Part shown: in pieces, positions 1 through 10,936 of the stretch
Position numbering within the stretch: the first letter of the stretch is position 1
Layout: the number at the start of each line of letters is the position of its first letter
Origin: Sanguinoderma infundibulare
Lineage: Eukaryota; Basidiomycota; Agaricomycetes; Polyporales; Polyporaceae
Length of the DNA: 64,000 nucleotides
Assembly (NCBI GenBank): GCA_032821775.1
Contig: JAVLRN010000002.1
Span: forward strand, 3,038,001-3,102,000
Reading direction: 5' to 3'
Translations under genes and position numbers: made by a program
Notes under the pieces: model-generated
The model's input: the letters and a program-made list of their open reading frames with translations, nothing else
The model's database searches: none
What the model was told of the DNA's origin: nothing

Positions 1-1071
1 TGAAATCAGCGATGAGCGCAAAAGAGACCGACTTGTCGTTGTTCAGCGTCAGAGTTTCTTTGCGTATGAGTGCGTAGACCGTGCTCCATTCCAGAAGTCT
101 TTTACAAAACTGAGCATGGGTCAGAATGGGGTTTTGGCGATCGCCGCCGATCCGAGTCGACGCGGTGGACAAGCTCACCTCGACCTTGGCAGGAAGCGCA
201 TCGGCTAGTGCCTGTGTCTTCCTGACGTAGGCTTCGAGTGTCGCGCCACCGAGCAAATGGACCTTCTTGTATTCGTTGATGGCTTCCTGCCAGTCGGCCT
301 TGCGCACGTAGACCTTGCCCTCGTAGATCCCTACACCGTTTAGTCTGTGTCAGAGGAACAAGTAATCTCATGAGAGACACATACCGTCTGTGCGCTCCAT
401 GCGTGGTATCCAATGCAGAAACTCAGGGTACTCAACCTCATCCCGAGTCGTGACCCGGCGGAGGGCTTGTTGGCTGAAGAACGCGATTAACAAACGCACG
501 CCTGTGGCGAGGCAAATGTCGCTGCTTACCGCCACGAAACAAGACATCTCGGCTGACGATGAAATGAATCATCAATGACTGGGAATCACGAGGAAGAGGT
601 TGAAACTACCTTGTCGCAAACGGCGCCACGAAGGGCGAACGAGTGGTACATCTCCTTTGTCTTCGTCAGGCATACCTGGGGGTGTGAACCACGTTAGACG
701 GGCATCAAATGGCAACCCTCAAACTCCAGCCGTACCTCGCAGAGCTTGTTGTCGAACAAGAATGCGGCGTATGACGCCTCGGTAAAGTTAGGGGTGAAGT
801 CGGGTATCCGACTTGGCTTCGCCCTTGCGCGCGCCTGGCGCCAGATAAAATCCGTTGGCCTGTTGTTGATCAAGACCGCGCAGAAGTGCTTGCTTGTCCG
901 GGCAAGGGCGAGGATGTCCCGTGGGGATCGAGGATACGACAGGATCTCGGCGAGCAATTCGAGTGGCATCCGTGTGAGATGGCAGACGGCGTGAGCTCCA
1001 TTCATCTCCCCTGCAGCATCTTCGCAAATCGGAGTTTCCGAAGATCTTGCATGCTTTTTCGGTGGCTGCAT
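1..1071 (-). CDS. F-box protein, C-terminus cut by window edge
   Basis: Likely substrate adaptor of an SCF ubiquitin ligase. Read on the minus strand as exons 1071-736, 675-610, 547-385, 330-179 and 109-1, with consistent phases and introns of 54-69 bases. The F-box lies near residue 35 (LTRMPLELLAEILSY, then RDILALARTSKHFCAVL). A segment follows with the pattern typical of agaricomycete F-box proteins (DFIWRQAR, NFTEASYAAFLFD, CEVCLTKTKEMYHSFALR). I chose the ATG at 1071 (MQPPKKHARS) because a basic Ser-rich start is usual here. An in-frame ATG at 1143 is possible. The junction at 547 rests on a weak acceptor. The last visible exon is open to base 1, so the 3' end lies outside. The target is unknown. 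Confidence 0.75.
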
Positions 1072-1303
1072 CCTCCGCACGATTCCTACGAAGGGGGTGG
1101 TGGTCTCCAAGGTCATAAAGATAAATTTAGGCGCCGATTTCATCCCGAAGCGGCGCCCCTAACCCCAATTTGATCAAAAGTGGTAACTTGGGGCATTTCA
1201 GTCCGAGCAAACGTCCAGTTCCACATTGACTTTGAATAGTGCTCTTAAGACAGTCTCTGAACCGTGTTGCTATACCTCAGGTTGCACCCACAAAAGCGTT
1301 AAG

Positions 1304-1375
1304 AGGGCCCACCGTGGTTCGAACACGGGACCCTACGATCTGCAATCGTATGCTCTACCACTGAGCTATAGGCCC
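1304..1375 (-). tRNA. tRNA-Cys (anticodon GCA)
   Basis: A full cloverleaf reads on the minus strand. The acceptor stem is GGGCCTA paired with TGGGCCC (one G-T pair). The D arm is AGCTC..GAGC. The anticodon stem TACGA/TCGTA encloses the loop TTGCAGA with anticodon GCA. The T stem CCGTG/CACGG encloses TTCGAAC. The discriminator base is U, as expected for tRNA-Cys. There is no intron. The 72-nt length counts to the discriminator; CCA is not encoded. Confidence 0.97.
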
Positions 1376-2513
1376 AGCAGTCCGGTAGTGCTCTCGGCTA
1401 TATTATCGTTCCAGTACGCCGTACAACCAACATTGTGATTTGTTCAGTGGGACTACCGTTTGCTCAGAACATCCCTTACTCGTGATCTGTTCTACCGATC
1501 GTATAACTCCCCAAAACGACACCAAGTTTCGATGTTTGCCAGTCGCGAGCCTCCGCGCACTACTGCCTGGTCCGGTCCTCTGCATGGCGAACCGCGCGCG
1601 CGTGCGACGCTGGTTAGGAGTTCGGCCAACTGGAGGTTCGACATTGCTAAGTAGTGCAGGAATTCCTCTATTCCCTCTCATCGACTTCAACCATTCAAAG
1701 CTTACTTGGAAACAAAGCAGACACCCGTTCTCGATTTGTGGCGTCTGGATAACTATCAGTTCGCAGCCCAGAAAGACAAAGGCATCTGGAACGTGCGAAT
1801 ACCGATGGGACTAAGACAGTGGCGTTCCCCTTGTTGGCGGGGCCCAAACTGAACAGTTGACAGTTTCAAATGTCAGTCCGTCCTCCTTACATAGGCATCA
1901 TAATACCTATTGCTCACATCTAACTTCTCTCTAGGTAAGCCGAGCACCAGCATCCCGTTGAATCAAAGCATTGCGGTGTCGTGGCGCCAGGTCAGTCAGT
2001 CCGCCGCGGTGTTCTCAACGATGGTGGCTTGCAATTGTGCGGCTGTCATGCACTGCATTCCCACGGCGTTCATCGTTGCCATTCTGCGAATTGCAGCCAC
2101 CAGAACTCCAACCATGCGGGAAGCTGGGCAACTCGGCCGCGGCTAACCACGCCTTCCCCGGTCGCTGTGTCGGCCGGTGATATTGTGGAACAGACGACGA
2201 GACGTGTCCAATCCCACACGATTTGCATGGTCGCCTAATGGTCGCCCCAAAAATAACTCGCGATGCGCCTTCGTTTTGATGGAGTGGGGCCGTGGCGGAA
2301 TCAACCATCGAGGCGTCGACGAATGACAGATGACAGCTCTATTTTCAGGGCTTGACAACCGGGCTGGATTCCAATATCAGTTCGAGGGTCGATCAATCCT
2401 TGGAGCGCCCTCACTTATAATGGAGGATCGACCACAAGCGCACCCCACCTTTTCCTTCGAGGTCACCGTTGTCTTTCTTTTTCCAGTTCTTCCTTTCTAT
2501 ACGTTCTCTCAAC
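1376..2513. other. intergenic; sedolisin 1 promoter at right end
   Basis: No coding segment is convincing here: the short ORFs on both strands lack splice-consistent extensions or recognisable motifs. The right end is the promoter of the first sedolisin. A TATA-like ACTTATAATGG lies at about 2413, roughly 100 bases before the ATG, followed by a pyrimidine-rich leader (2470-2510) typical of fungal transcription starts. Confidence 0.5.
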
Positions 2514-4902
2514 ATGGTTGCAGCAGGTCTGCTCGTTCTTTCTGCTCTTCTTCCGTTCGCGCTGGGCCGGCCCAGCACGACGCACTCCCGTTTCGTCCTC
2601 CGCGACCAACGTGATGCTGTCCCACTTGGTTTCAAGCCCAACACCGATGCACCCGTACCGGCTGGTATGCTCCGCTTGACGATTGCGCTGCCTCAGCAAA
2701 ACGCGGCCGGCCTTCACGCCGCTCTCCTGGACGTCAGCGACCCAGCGTCTGCGAACTACGGCCAGCATCTCTCCAAGGCAGAGGTATGTTTCTCAATCAT
2801 GAACAAGACATTGGTGTCCAATCTTATGTCTCGCGCCACAGGTCGAGCAGCTCGTTGCTCCCTCGGCCCAGAGCTCCCAGGCTGTCAACGCCTGGCTTAG
2901 CAAGAATGGCATCACGACCGAGTCCACGTCCGCGTCCGGCGACATGGTCACGATCCAGGTGCCCGCCCAAAAGGCAAACACGCTCCTGAACGCCAACTTC
3001 GCGACGTACGTCCACGAAGCATCAAACACGACTGTGATCCGCACGCTCGCCTACTCGCTCCCCGCCGACGTCCAGGACCACGTCGCGTTCGTCTACCCGA
3101 CGACGCAGTTCATCCCTCCCTCGAAGAACAAGGTCGAGGTCAAGGCCATCAGCCCCCCGAGCGGCCCGTCAAAGCGTTCTCAGTCCAAGAGGGCGAACGT
3201 CCCCTCGCAGTGCGCGCAGGTCATCACGCCCGCGTGCTTGCAGGCACTGTACAACATCCCTGCGACGCCCGCGACCGCCGCGAGCAACAGCCTTGGTGTC
3301 AGTGGCTTTGGTGGGGAGGTCGCCAACCCCGACGATCTTAAGGTTTGTGCCACATCTGATCTTACGATCTTTTGCCAAGCGCTAATTGCTTATGCACAGA
3401 CGTTCCTGGCTAAAGTCCGTCCCGACATCACAAACGGGACGTTTGCTGTTCAGGATGTCGACGGCGGCACTGACAACGGTCAGGGAACCACTGAGGCGGT
3501 ACGTGCACATGACACCTTGCGTCTATTTTGACGCGAGCAAAGAACTGACATTCTATTTGACGTTGTGCAGAGCCTTGACATCCAGTACACGGTCGGCGTG
3601 GCGACGAACGTCCCAACGACGTTCATCTCGGTCGGAAACCAGAACCAGGATGGCGATCTCGGGGGCTTCCTCGACATCATCAACACCCTGCTAAAGCAGA
3701 CCAACCCCCCGCTTGTGCTCACGACCTCTTTCGGTTTCGACGAGGCGCCATTCGCGCAGACGCCCGATCTTGCTCAGTGCGTGGCCGCAGTTTCGGTTTA
3801 AGAAGGGTTCGGAAGCTGACAGTCGCGACGTTCTGTAGGACGCTTTGCAATGCCTACGCGCAACTGGGTGCTCGTGGGACGTCTGTGCTCTTCGCGTCGG
3901 GTGACGGTGGTGTCTCTGGTCCTCAAGCCAACAACGCGTGTGACGGCCAGGCGTTCTCGCCCACTTTCCCCTCGGGCTGCCCCTTGTGAGTTCCATACCT
4001 TCTCTCGGTCTCCAGGCGACACTCACTATCCGAACCCCATTCCAGCTTGACCTCCGTCGGCAGCACCCAAGGCATCAACCCCGAGACCGCGGCGCCATTC
4101 ACCTCCGGCGGGTTCTCCAACATCTTCGCGCAGCCCTCCTACCAGTCCGCGGCCGTCGCGGGCTACCTCAAGACGCTCGGGAACACAAACCAGGGCCTCT
4201 TCAACGCGTCCGGCCGCGCGTTCCCCGACGTCGCCACCCAGGGCGTGCAGTTCGCGATCAACGTGGGCGGCCAGTTCCAGGGCGTCGACGGCACGTCCGC
4301 ATCGTCCCCTACCTTCGCGTCCGTCGTCGCCCTCCTCAACGACGCGCGCCTCAACGCCGGCCAACAGCCGCTCGGCTTCTTGAACCCGCTCCTGTACTCG
4401 CAGGGCGCGGCCGCGCTCAACGACATCACTTCGGGCAGCAACCCCGGCTGCGGCACCCAAGGCTTCCCTGCCGCCGCTGGGTGGGACCCGGTACGTTCCG
4501 CCTATGTTTTGTTGATGGGACGACGCGTTGCTGACGCGCACGGTGAAGGTCACTGGTCTTGGCACGCCCGACTTCAGCAAGCTCCTTACGCTCGTCACTG
4601 GCAGCGCCGCGTCTGGCAGCAACAGCACTGCGTCGAGCAACAACGGCACTGGCGCTAACGCAGCGTCCTCTGGCAACAGCACCGCAACCGCGACCGACAG
4701 CGCCGCTTCTTCTACCGACACCTCCATCGCGAACGCCGGTAACAACAGCACGGCGGCTGCGACCGACAGCGCGGCAGCTTCTACCGACACCTCTGTCGCA
4801 ACCGCTACCGATAGCACCGGCGCGACGGCCACTGGCGTCGGCGCCGCGGCCAAGGGCAAGAAGGGTAAGAAGGCTGCCAAAGCCGCGGGCGCTGCGCAGT
4901 AG
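2514..4902 (+). CDS. sedolisin 1 (S53, tripeptidyl-peptidase-like), secreted
   Basis: Acid serine-carboxyl protease, probably releasing tripeptides from extracellular protein. Exons: 2514-2783, 2842-3342, 3400-3498, 3571-3776, 3839-3985, 4046-4490, 4549-4902 (673 aa). The signal peptide is MVAAGLLVLSALLPFALG. A pro-domain follows to about residue 217, ending in a basic stretch (KRSQSKR). The mature part starts near ITPACLQALYNIP. The family's catalytic residues are all visible: Glu289 and Asp293 (TEASLDIQ), oxyanion Asp381 (ASGDGG) and Ser492 (DGTSASSP). The C-terminal calcium site matches DITSG and GWDPVTGLG. After the catalytic domain comes an odd ~110-residue Ser/Ala/Thr tail ending in Lys-rich KGKKGKK. 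Unlike the other three copies it has no intron at YPTTQ. Confidence 0.95.
4681..4815 (+). repeat. coding minisatellite in sedolisin 1 tail
   Basis: The tail exon holds two imperfect direct units. One starts at about 4690 (ATDSAASSTDTSIANAG) and the next at about 4759 (ATDSAAASTDTSVATA), with a partial third at ATDSTGATAT. The encoded stretch is Ser/Thr/Ala-rich and probably O-glycosylated. It is absent from the other three sedolisins. Confidence 0.75.
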
Positions 4903-6074
4903 CAAGCGGCATAGTGACGGTAGGATAGTTCTTGATGCTCGAAACCGGGATGGGACGCATTGGTGACGATTCGGACTTTGGACTGGGCGAACTTTGCATG
5001 CTGTATACTTAATGCTTACGACCGATTGTTTTGAGTGCTGGACTGGAAATCAACGGTGATCTCTTTCCCTCGTTCCCCCTCGTGGGGTTGTTTGCTCTTG
5101 CGAGGGTCGGTGACCTTCCGAGGTTATTCGCCCAGCCGGCACTTTCTGGAGCAAATGCATTTGTGGCGGTGAGTAGTCAGTGGGTTCATGAAGTGGCTGG
5201 ACATGCGTTGATTCGATATGTGATTGCCGACTCTGGGCAGGGCAGCGCGTTGCGCTCGGTCGCCGCGGAAACTTGGCATGCCGAGTGGTAGCCATGGCGG
5301 ATGTTGATCACTTCCGCGAGCGTGGATGATGCGTGTCAGGCCTGGAAATGCAAGTGCGCCGTCTAAAGAAGTCTAAAGAGCTTCTGCGCGGGGACCGCTC
5401 GAGGTAAACAATCCCTTGCACGGCCACGAGCTCTTCAGAATCATCGGCCGCCGCCCCAAGTTGACTCTCGAAGTGGTCAGACAATACAGCAGAGTTGGAT
5501 TGGTTCTGTGATTCTGACGAAGGCCATATCTCGAGTTGTAGCATGGCGACCAGGATGGTCGAGGCTGGATGCAACTCGGCATCATCACGATCATCGGACG
5601 ACGCCCTGGCAGGAACTGCGTTGCCTCCGTCCGGCGCTCCGGATTGGAGTCGCACGGTTCCGAACCTTCAAGTCCATGCCTTGGCTCCACAATCTCAAAC
5701 CGAGAGAAATGGTTGACGAGTCGCCGGACATTACGTCCGTAAGTAATTCAGCGATCCATGAGCCTTTTCATAACCATATTTTCTTCCGTTCTCCCCTCTG
5801 CAGCCTCACATGCTCGCCACGTTGTCCCGCAGCATTTTAGCCGAGGCCGCCGGATTTTTGCCAAGCCCGATGCCTAATGCGAACGCCTCGAGCCGGGTGG
5901 ACGGTCGCCCAGCGGCAGAGCCTTTTGCTGGATCATATGTTCCTCGATGCCGCCTGACGACCGGAGAAGACTCCGTTAAATATCCCTCGCCCTGCAGGTG
6001 AGCTACCCACCTTTCGCCCTCGAGGTCACCCCGGTTTCCCTTCCGTTCCTCACTTTCGTTCACTGACATTCGAC
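4903..6074. other. intergenic; sedolisin 2 promoter at right end
   Basis: I see no gene. Short ORFs on both strands (for example + 5031-5291) show no motif, no splice-consistent extension and no paralogue in the window. A TTAAATATCC element at about 5973 lies some 100 bases before the sedolisin 2 ATG and is a TATA candidate. It is followed by CGAGGTCACC (6021), also present before sedolisin 1 (2458). Confidence 0.45.
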
Positions 6075-8250
6075 ATGGTTGCAGCCGGCCTGCTTGTCCT
6101 TTCCTCTCTTTTCTCTCTGGCGCTTGCCGCCCCTACCTTCCAAGAGCGTCGCCATGTCGTCCGTTCTGTCTCGAACGTTCCTATTGGATTCTCGTACCTC
6201 CAGAAGGCGAGCCAGGAGAAGACTCTGAACCTCCGTCTTGCTCTCGTGCAGAACAATGCCACTGGTCTCGAGACGGCGCTCTACGATGTCAGCAACCCCA
6301 CTAGCGAGAACTACGGACGCCACCTCAGCAAGGCAGATGTATGTTTCCCACAGTGTATTCGGTGCGTTCATAGACCTGACGCTTTGGCAGGTCGAAGCCT
6401 TGGTTGCCCCCTCGGAGGAGAGTGTCACGAAGGTTAAGGCTTGGTTGAGCAAGAACAACATCACCGCAGAGACCATTTCACCCGCTGGTGACTGGTTGAG
6501 CATCCAAGTGCCCGTTAGCAAGGCCAACACTCTCCTCGAAGCCGACTTCAATGAGTACACTCATGATGCGTCCAACAAGACCTCGTTCCGCACGCTCGCG
6601 TACTCTATCCCGGAGACCCTCAAAGAGCACCTGGCCTTCATCTATCCGACGACTCAGTGAGTGTTGTGTGCCGTTTTTATCCGCGATCAGCATGCAAACT
6701 TGCGCCTAGGTTCATTGAGCCGGTCCAGAGGAATTCCCCCATATTCGAGGTCGTTGATCTCCCTCGCCCGTTCAAGCGGAGCCGTTCCAAGCGCGCGGTC
6801 GATGCCTCTTGCGACAAGCAGATTACGCCCGAGTGCTTGCAGCAGCTGTACAACATTCCCGCCACGGCTGCATCTGCGGCGGGTAACAGTCTCGCGGTCA
6901 GCGGCTTCGGTGAGGAGATTCCGAACAAAACTGATCTGACTGTAAGCAACTACACCTACCGGACAATAAATCGCGCCTGCTAACGTTGTTTTAGCAATTC
7001 TTGGCCGTTCTCCGCAATGACAGCAGCAGCGCCAACACCTTCGACATTGTGAGCGTTGATGGCGGTAACACCAACACCAACTCTCAGGGCACCGTTGAGG
7101 CCGTAAGTTCCAGTTGCCCGTCTCTCTTTGCAATCCGCTGACATTTGATCTCAGAGCTTGGACATCCAATACACCGTTGGCGTTGCGACCGGCGTCCCTA
7201 CGACTTTCGTCTCCGTTGGTGAGAACAACAAGGATGGTGATCTCTCCGGTTTCCTCGACATCATCAACTTCCTCCTCGCTGAAGATGCCCCTCCGCTCGT
7301 TCTTACGACTTCGTTCGGCTTCAGCGAGGCTGGGTTCGTCAGCGAGCCCGACCTTGCTGTGTGAGTCATGGCGATCTGGTGCGATCTGGATCATTCGCTA
7401 ACTTCGTGATCGCGACCACAGTAACCTGTGCAATGCCTACGGTCAGCTCGGTGCGCGTGGTACGACCATCCTGTTCGCTTCAGGTGATGGCGGCGTCTCT
7501 GGTCCCCAGTCCAGCACTGCTTGTGACGGCAAAGCCTTCGTGCCCACTTTCCCGTCTGGTTGCCCGTTGTAAGTGACACATTGGGGTCTCATCCCTCCCC
7601 ATCTCTGACTGCTCATTACTGATCCCGCTACCAGCTTGACGTCCGTAGGCAGTACGCAGGGCATCCAGGAGACCGCCGCTTCCTTCTCGTCCGGTGGTTT
7701 CTCCAACATTTTCGCTCAGCCCTCCTACCAGGCCGACGCCGTCGCCACCTACCTCAACACGCTCGGCAACACCAACGCCGGCCTCTTCAACCCCAAGGGC
7801 CGCGCGTTCCCCGACGTCTCCGCGCAAGGTGTCAACTTCATCGTCAACATCGGCGGCACGGGCCAGGGCGTCTCCGGCACCTCTGCGTCCTCGCCGACGT
7901 TCGCGGCCGTCATCGCGCTCGTCAACGACGAGCTCCTCAACCAGGGCAAGTCGGCCCTCGGCTTCCTCAACCCCCTCCTGTACTCCACTGGCGCGGCTGC
8001 GCTCAACGACGTCACTACGGGCAGCAACCCCGGTTGCGGAACGGACGGCTTCCCTGCCGCCGCGGGTTGGGACCCCGTCACTGGGCTCGGCACGCCCGAC
8101 TTCACGAAGCTCCTCACGCTCGCTACCGGGTCTACGAGCACCTCCGGCAACGCGACTTCGACCAGCATTTCGGTCACCACCGTCGCACCGACCGCAACTG
8201 CTACGGCGGGTTCGAGGGCGACGACGGGCAAGCACCGCCACCACAACTAG
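6075..8250 (+). CDS. sedolisin 2 (S53, tripeptidyl-peptidase-like), secreted
   Basis: Paralogue of sedolisin 1 in the same orientation. Exons: 6075-6338, 6391-6656, 6710-6941, 6995-7102, 7155-7360, 7422-7568, 7635-8250 (612 aa). The signal peptide is MVAAGLLVLSSLFSLALA and the pro-domain ends near KRSRSKR. Catalytic Glu289 and Asp293 (VEASLDIQ), oxyanion Asp381 (ASGDGG) and Ser491 (SGTSASSP) are present, as is the calcium site DVTTG with GWDPVTGLG. It carries an intron splitting the Gln codon of YPTTQ that sedolisin 1 lacks. It lacks the intron after GWDP/GWDA that the other three have. The tail is short, Thr/Ser-rich and ends GKHRHHN. The cleavage specificity cannot be read from sequence. 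Confidence 0.95.
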
Positions 8251-8691
8251 CCTTAGGCGGCACGGACGGCTGGGAGGCAGGAGGGTTATATCCACGCTTC
8301 ATCTTTCCTTGGTTTGGTTGTATGCGGTGACAAAGTCGGAATAGAAAACTTTTGGGATACCCTTTGGATACCACTCGGATTTACGGCCTCATAACCTGAT
8401 CGGTGTAATTCGTTTGCGATGGATAGTGGTGCGACGTTCCGTCAGCGTTCGAGAACATGTGTCGGTCTACATACGGTCCGCATTGTTAGTTTGAAATGCC
8501 GTGTCGGCCTCGTGAGAGTAACCTTATGGTTAACGGGAGTTGAAGGAGGGTTGGCGGAGATCATCTGGCGTCGACAACAAAGACTCTCGCTGGAATGCAC
8601 GAATCAGCGGCGGGAGGCATGATACGCAGGGAGAGATCCTCGGACCCGATGCAATGTCGTTAGGATGCAAGTCAACAAATGTCCAATGCCC
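8251..8691. other. convergent 3' region
   Basis: This 441-base gap separates the stop codons of sedolisin 2 (+) and sedolisin 3 (-). It should hold both 3' UTRs. I see no gene or repeat in it. Confidence 0.5.
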
Positions 8692-10936
8692 CTACAAAAA
8701 GAGTCCTGCCGCAAATGTCCAGAGAAAGGTGTACATTAGGTTCCGTGTCCATGTCCCACGGGCGGCACTGCTCTGGAGCGCCTTCGAGTCTACGGCGCGA
8801 CCGGTCACAACGTTCAGTAGCTTATCATAGTTTGGCGTCCCCAGCCCCGTCACCTGAATAAAGGCATACGTTAAGTAACGTGCCGCGCAGCACACTCTGT
8901 CAGCACATACCGCATCCCACCCGACGTCCGCCTTGAAACCTACGTGGCATTGGGCGTCGTAGTTATCTCCAGAAGTGACATCATTGAGTGCAGCGCCGCC
9001 GTTCGAGTACAGGAGCGGGTTCAAGAACCCAAGCGGACTCTTTCCGGAGGCAAGGAGGCGGTCGTTGATCAGCGCGACGATGCTGGCAAAAGTCGGGCTC
9101 GACGCGCTCGTCCCGCTGAAGCCGATCCCTTGACCGTCGGAGTTGATCTGGAAGTTGACTCCTTGAGTAGACACGTCCGGGTACGCGCGCCCGCTCGCGT
9201 TGTACCGGCCTGCGTTCGCGCTCCCCTGATTGTGCAGGTAGGTGCTGACGGCACTATCTTGGTAGGAAGGCCGAGAGAAGATGTTGGAGAACCCGCCGGA
9301 TGAGAATGTTGCTGCGACCTCGGGGCTGACGCCTTCCGTAGAGCCGACGGATGTAACGCTAGGCGACGAGCTCGGCGTGAGATATGCAGATGCATGAACG
9401 CAATACCGCGGAAAGCCACTTACAAAGGACAACTGGACGGAAACGACGGCACGAACGGCTCTTGACCACACTCCTTGCTCTTGTTCGTTATGACTCCGAC
9501 GGCCCCGCCATCTCCTGCGGCGAAGATGACCGAAGTCCCCCGTGCGCCAAGCTGGGCGTAGGCGTTGCACAGCGTCCTGGAAGATGATGACTCGTCTCTG
9601 ACTAGCCAAAGGACAAGAGGGAAAGAACGTACTGAGCGATTTGCACGTTGTCGTGGTCGCGCAGATCCGGCTCGTCGAAGACGTAGCTCGTGGTCAGCAC
9701 CAGAGGCGGGTTGTCCTGCGCCAGGAGGAAGTTTGCCGTGTCGAGTAGATCATTGAATAGGACACCGTTCTTCCTGCTTCCAGAGATCAAATACGTCACA
9801 GGCACTTTCGTCGCTAGCCCCACGGTGTATTGTGTATCGCAGTTCTACGAGTGCAAGGTGAACGACGTCCGACGAATGTCAGATAAGCATCTACGTACCC
9901 CTTCGTCCCCGGCGATTCCTGTATCCAAACTTCCGTTGACAGTGACCACTGTGTATGAGTCATATCGTATGTCGGGCCGAAAACGCGTGAGGAACGTCTA
10001 CGACGCAGCATGTTCAATATGTGGAGGCATGTGGACGCTGTTCTGGGCGCTGATAACCGACCTGCAGATCATTTGGGTTGGCGCTTTCTCCCCCGAGAGC
10101 GCTCACATACAAGCTGTTGCCCGAAGCCGTGGCGGCCGTGATTGGGATGCTGTACAGTGCCTGCAAGCACTGGGGATTGATGCTGCTGGCGCAAGAAGCA
10201 GGCACTGCCGACGCATTATTAGCCCGCCTGGGACCGGGATACCGGCTGACCGAACGTTCTACCCGTAGGGTCGAGCGTGCAGGAGGGTCAAATCTACACA
10301 TGTTTAGCACGACTCTCCAGCGGCGAGGGCGGACGAAACCTTACTGGGTTGTAGGATATATGAAAGCAACGTGTTCATGCAAATGGGCAGGTAGGGAGTA
10401 CGATAGAGTTCGGATCATCGTCGTGCCGGTCAAGTCGTGCGTGTACGCCGTGAAGTTGGCCGCGAGAAGGACATTCGCTCGTGCCGCAGGAACGCGGACA
10501 GTCAGCGTCTCGCTCGAAACAGAGCGCGACTCCGGCGAGAGGCCATGTTGTCCGAGCCAATCGGAGATAGCGTTGACGCTGTGAGGGTTCGGAGAAGCCA
10601 GCTGAGCCGCCTGAAACCGCAGCGTTAACCTAGTCGTGCGCGGGGGAGAGGGGAAGACATGTGACGTACCTTAACCTTCGAGAGATGTCGACCATAGTTA
10701 GGGCTGGAAGGATCGCTGATGTCTAGGAGGGCTTCGTGAAGACGTGAAATATTGTCGGATGGTATGCCGATGGTTAGCCGTAGGACATGATCTTCTAGTA
10801 TGAGCGTTCTTGCGAGCGAGAAACCGGAAGGGGTTCTGAAGAGCTGACTGCGAGGGACGAGTGCAGATCGTAGAAAAGAGCTGCCCAGAGCAAGTGGAAC
10901 AGAAATGAGAAGAACGAGCAGATCTGCCACTAGCAT
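8692..10936 (-). CDS. sedolisin 3 (S53), secreted, hydrophobic C-terminus
   Basis: Third protease of the array, convergent with sedolisin 2. Exons on the minus strand: 10936-10670, 10610-10345, 10293-10062, 9997-9899, 9844-9633, 9576-9424, 9358-8911, 8853-8692 (612 aa). N-terminal signal MLVADLLVLLISVPLALG. The triad is Glu287 and Asp291 (DEGNCDTQ) with Ser494 (SGTSASSP). The oxyanion Asp381 sits in AGDGG. Introns at YPTTQ and after GWDA are both present. The GWDA/VTGLG calcium region is kept, but the protein then ends in a basic-to-hydrophobic tail (TRNLMYTFLWTFAAGLFL). That resembles a GPI-attachment signal or a tail anchor, so this copy may be surface-bound rather than free. It is closest to sedolisin 4 in sequence and tail. 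Confidence 0.94.

Noticed and set aside
1910..2146. Plus-strand ORF beginning after an AG acceptor-like site.
   Set aside because: No upstream exon, motif or composition signal supports it.
4026..4880. 284-codon minus-strand ORF opposite sedolisin 1.
   Set aside because: Antisense shadow of GC-rich coding sequence; low-complexity Ala/Val composition and no splice or family support.
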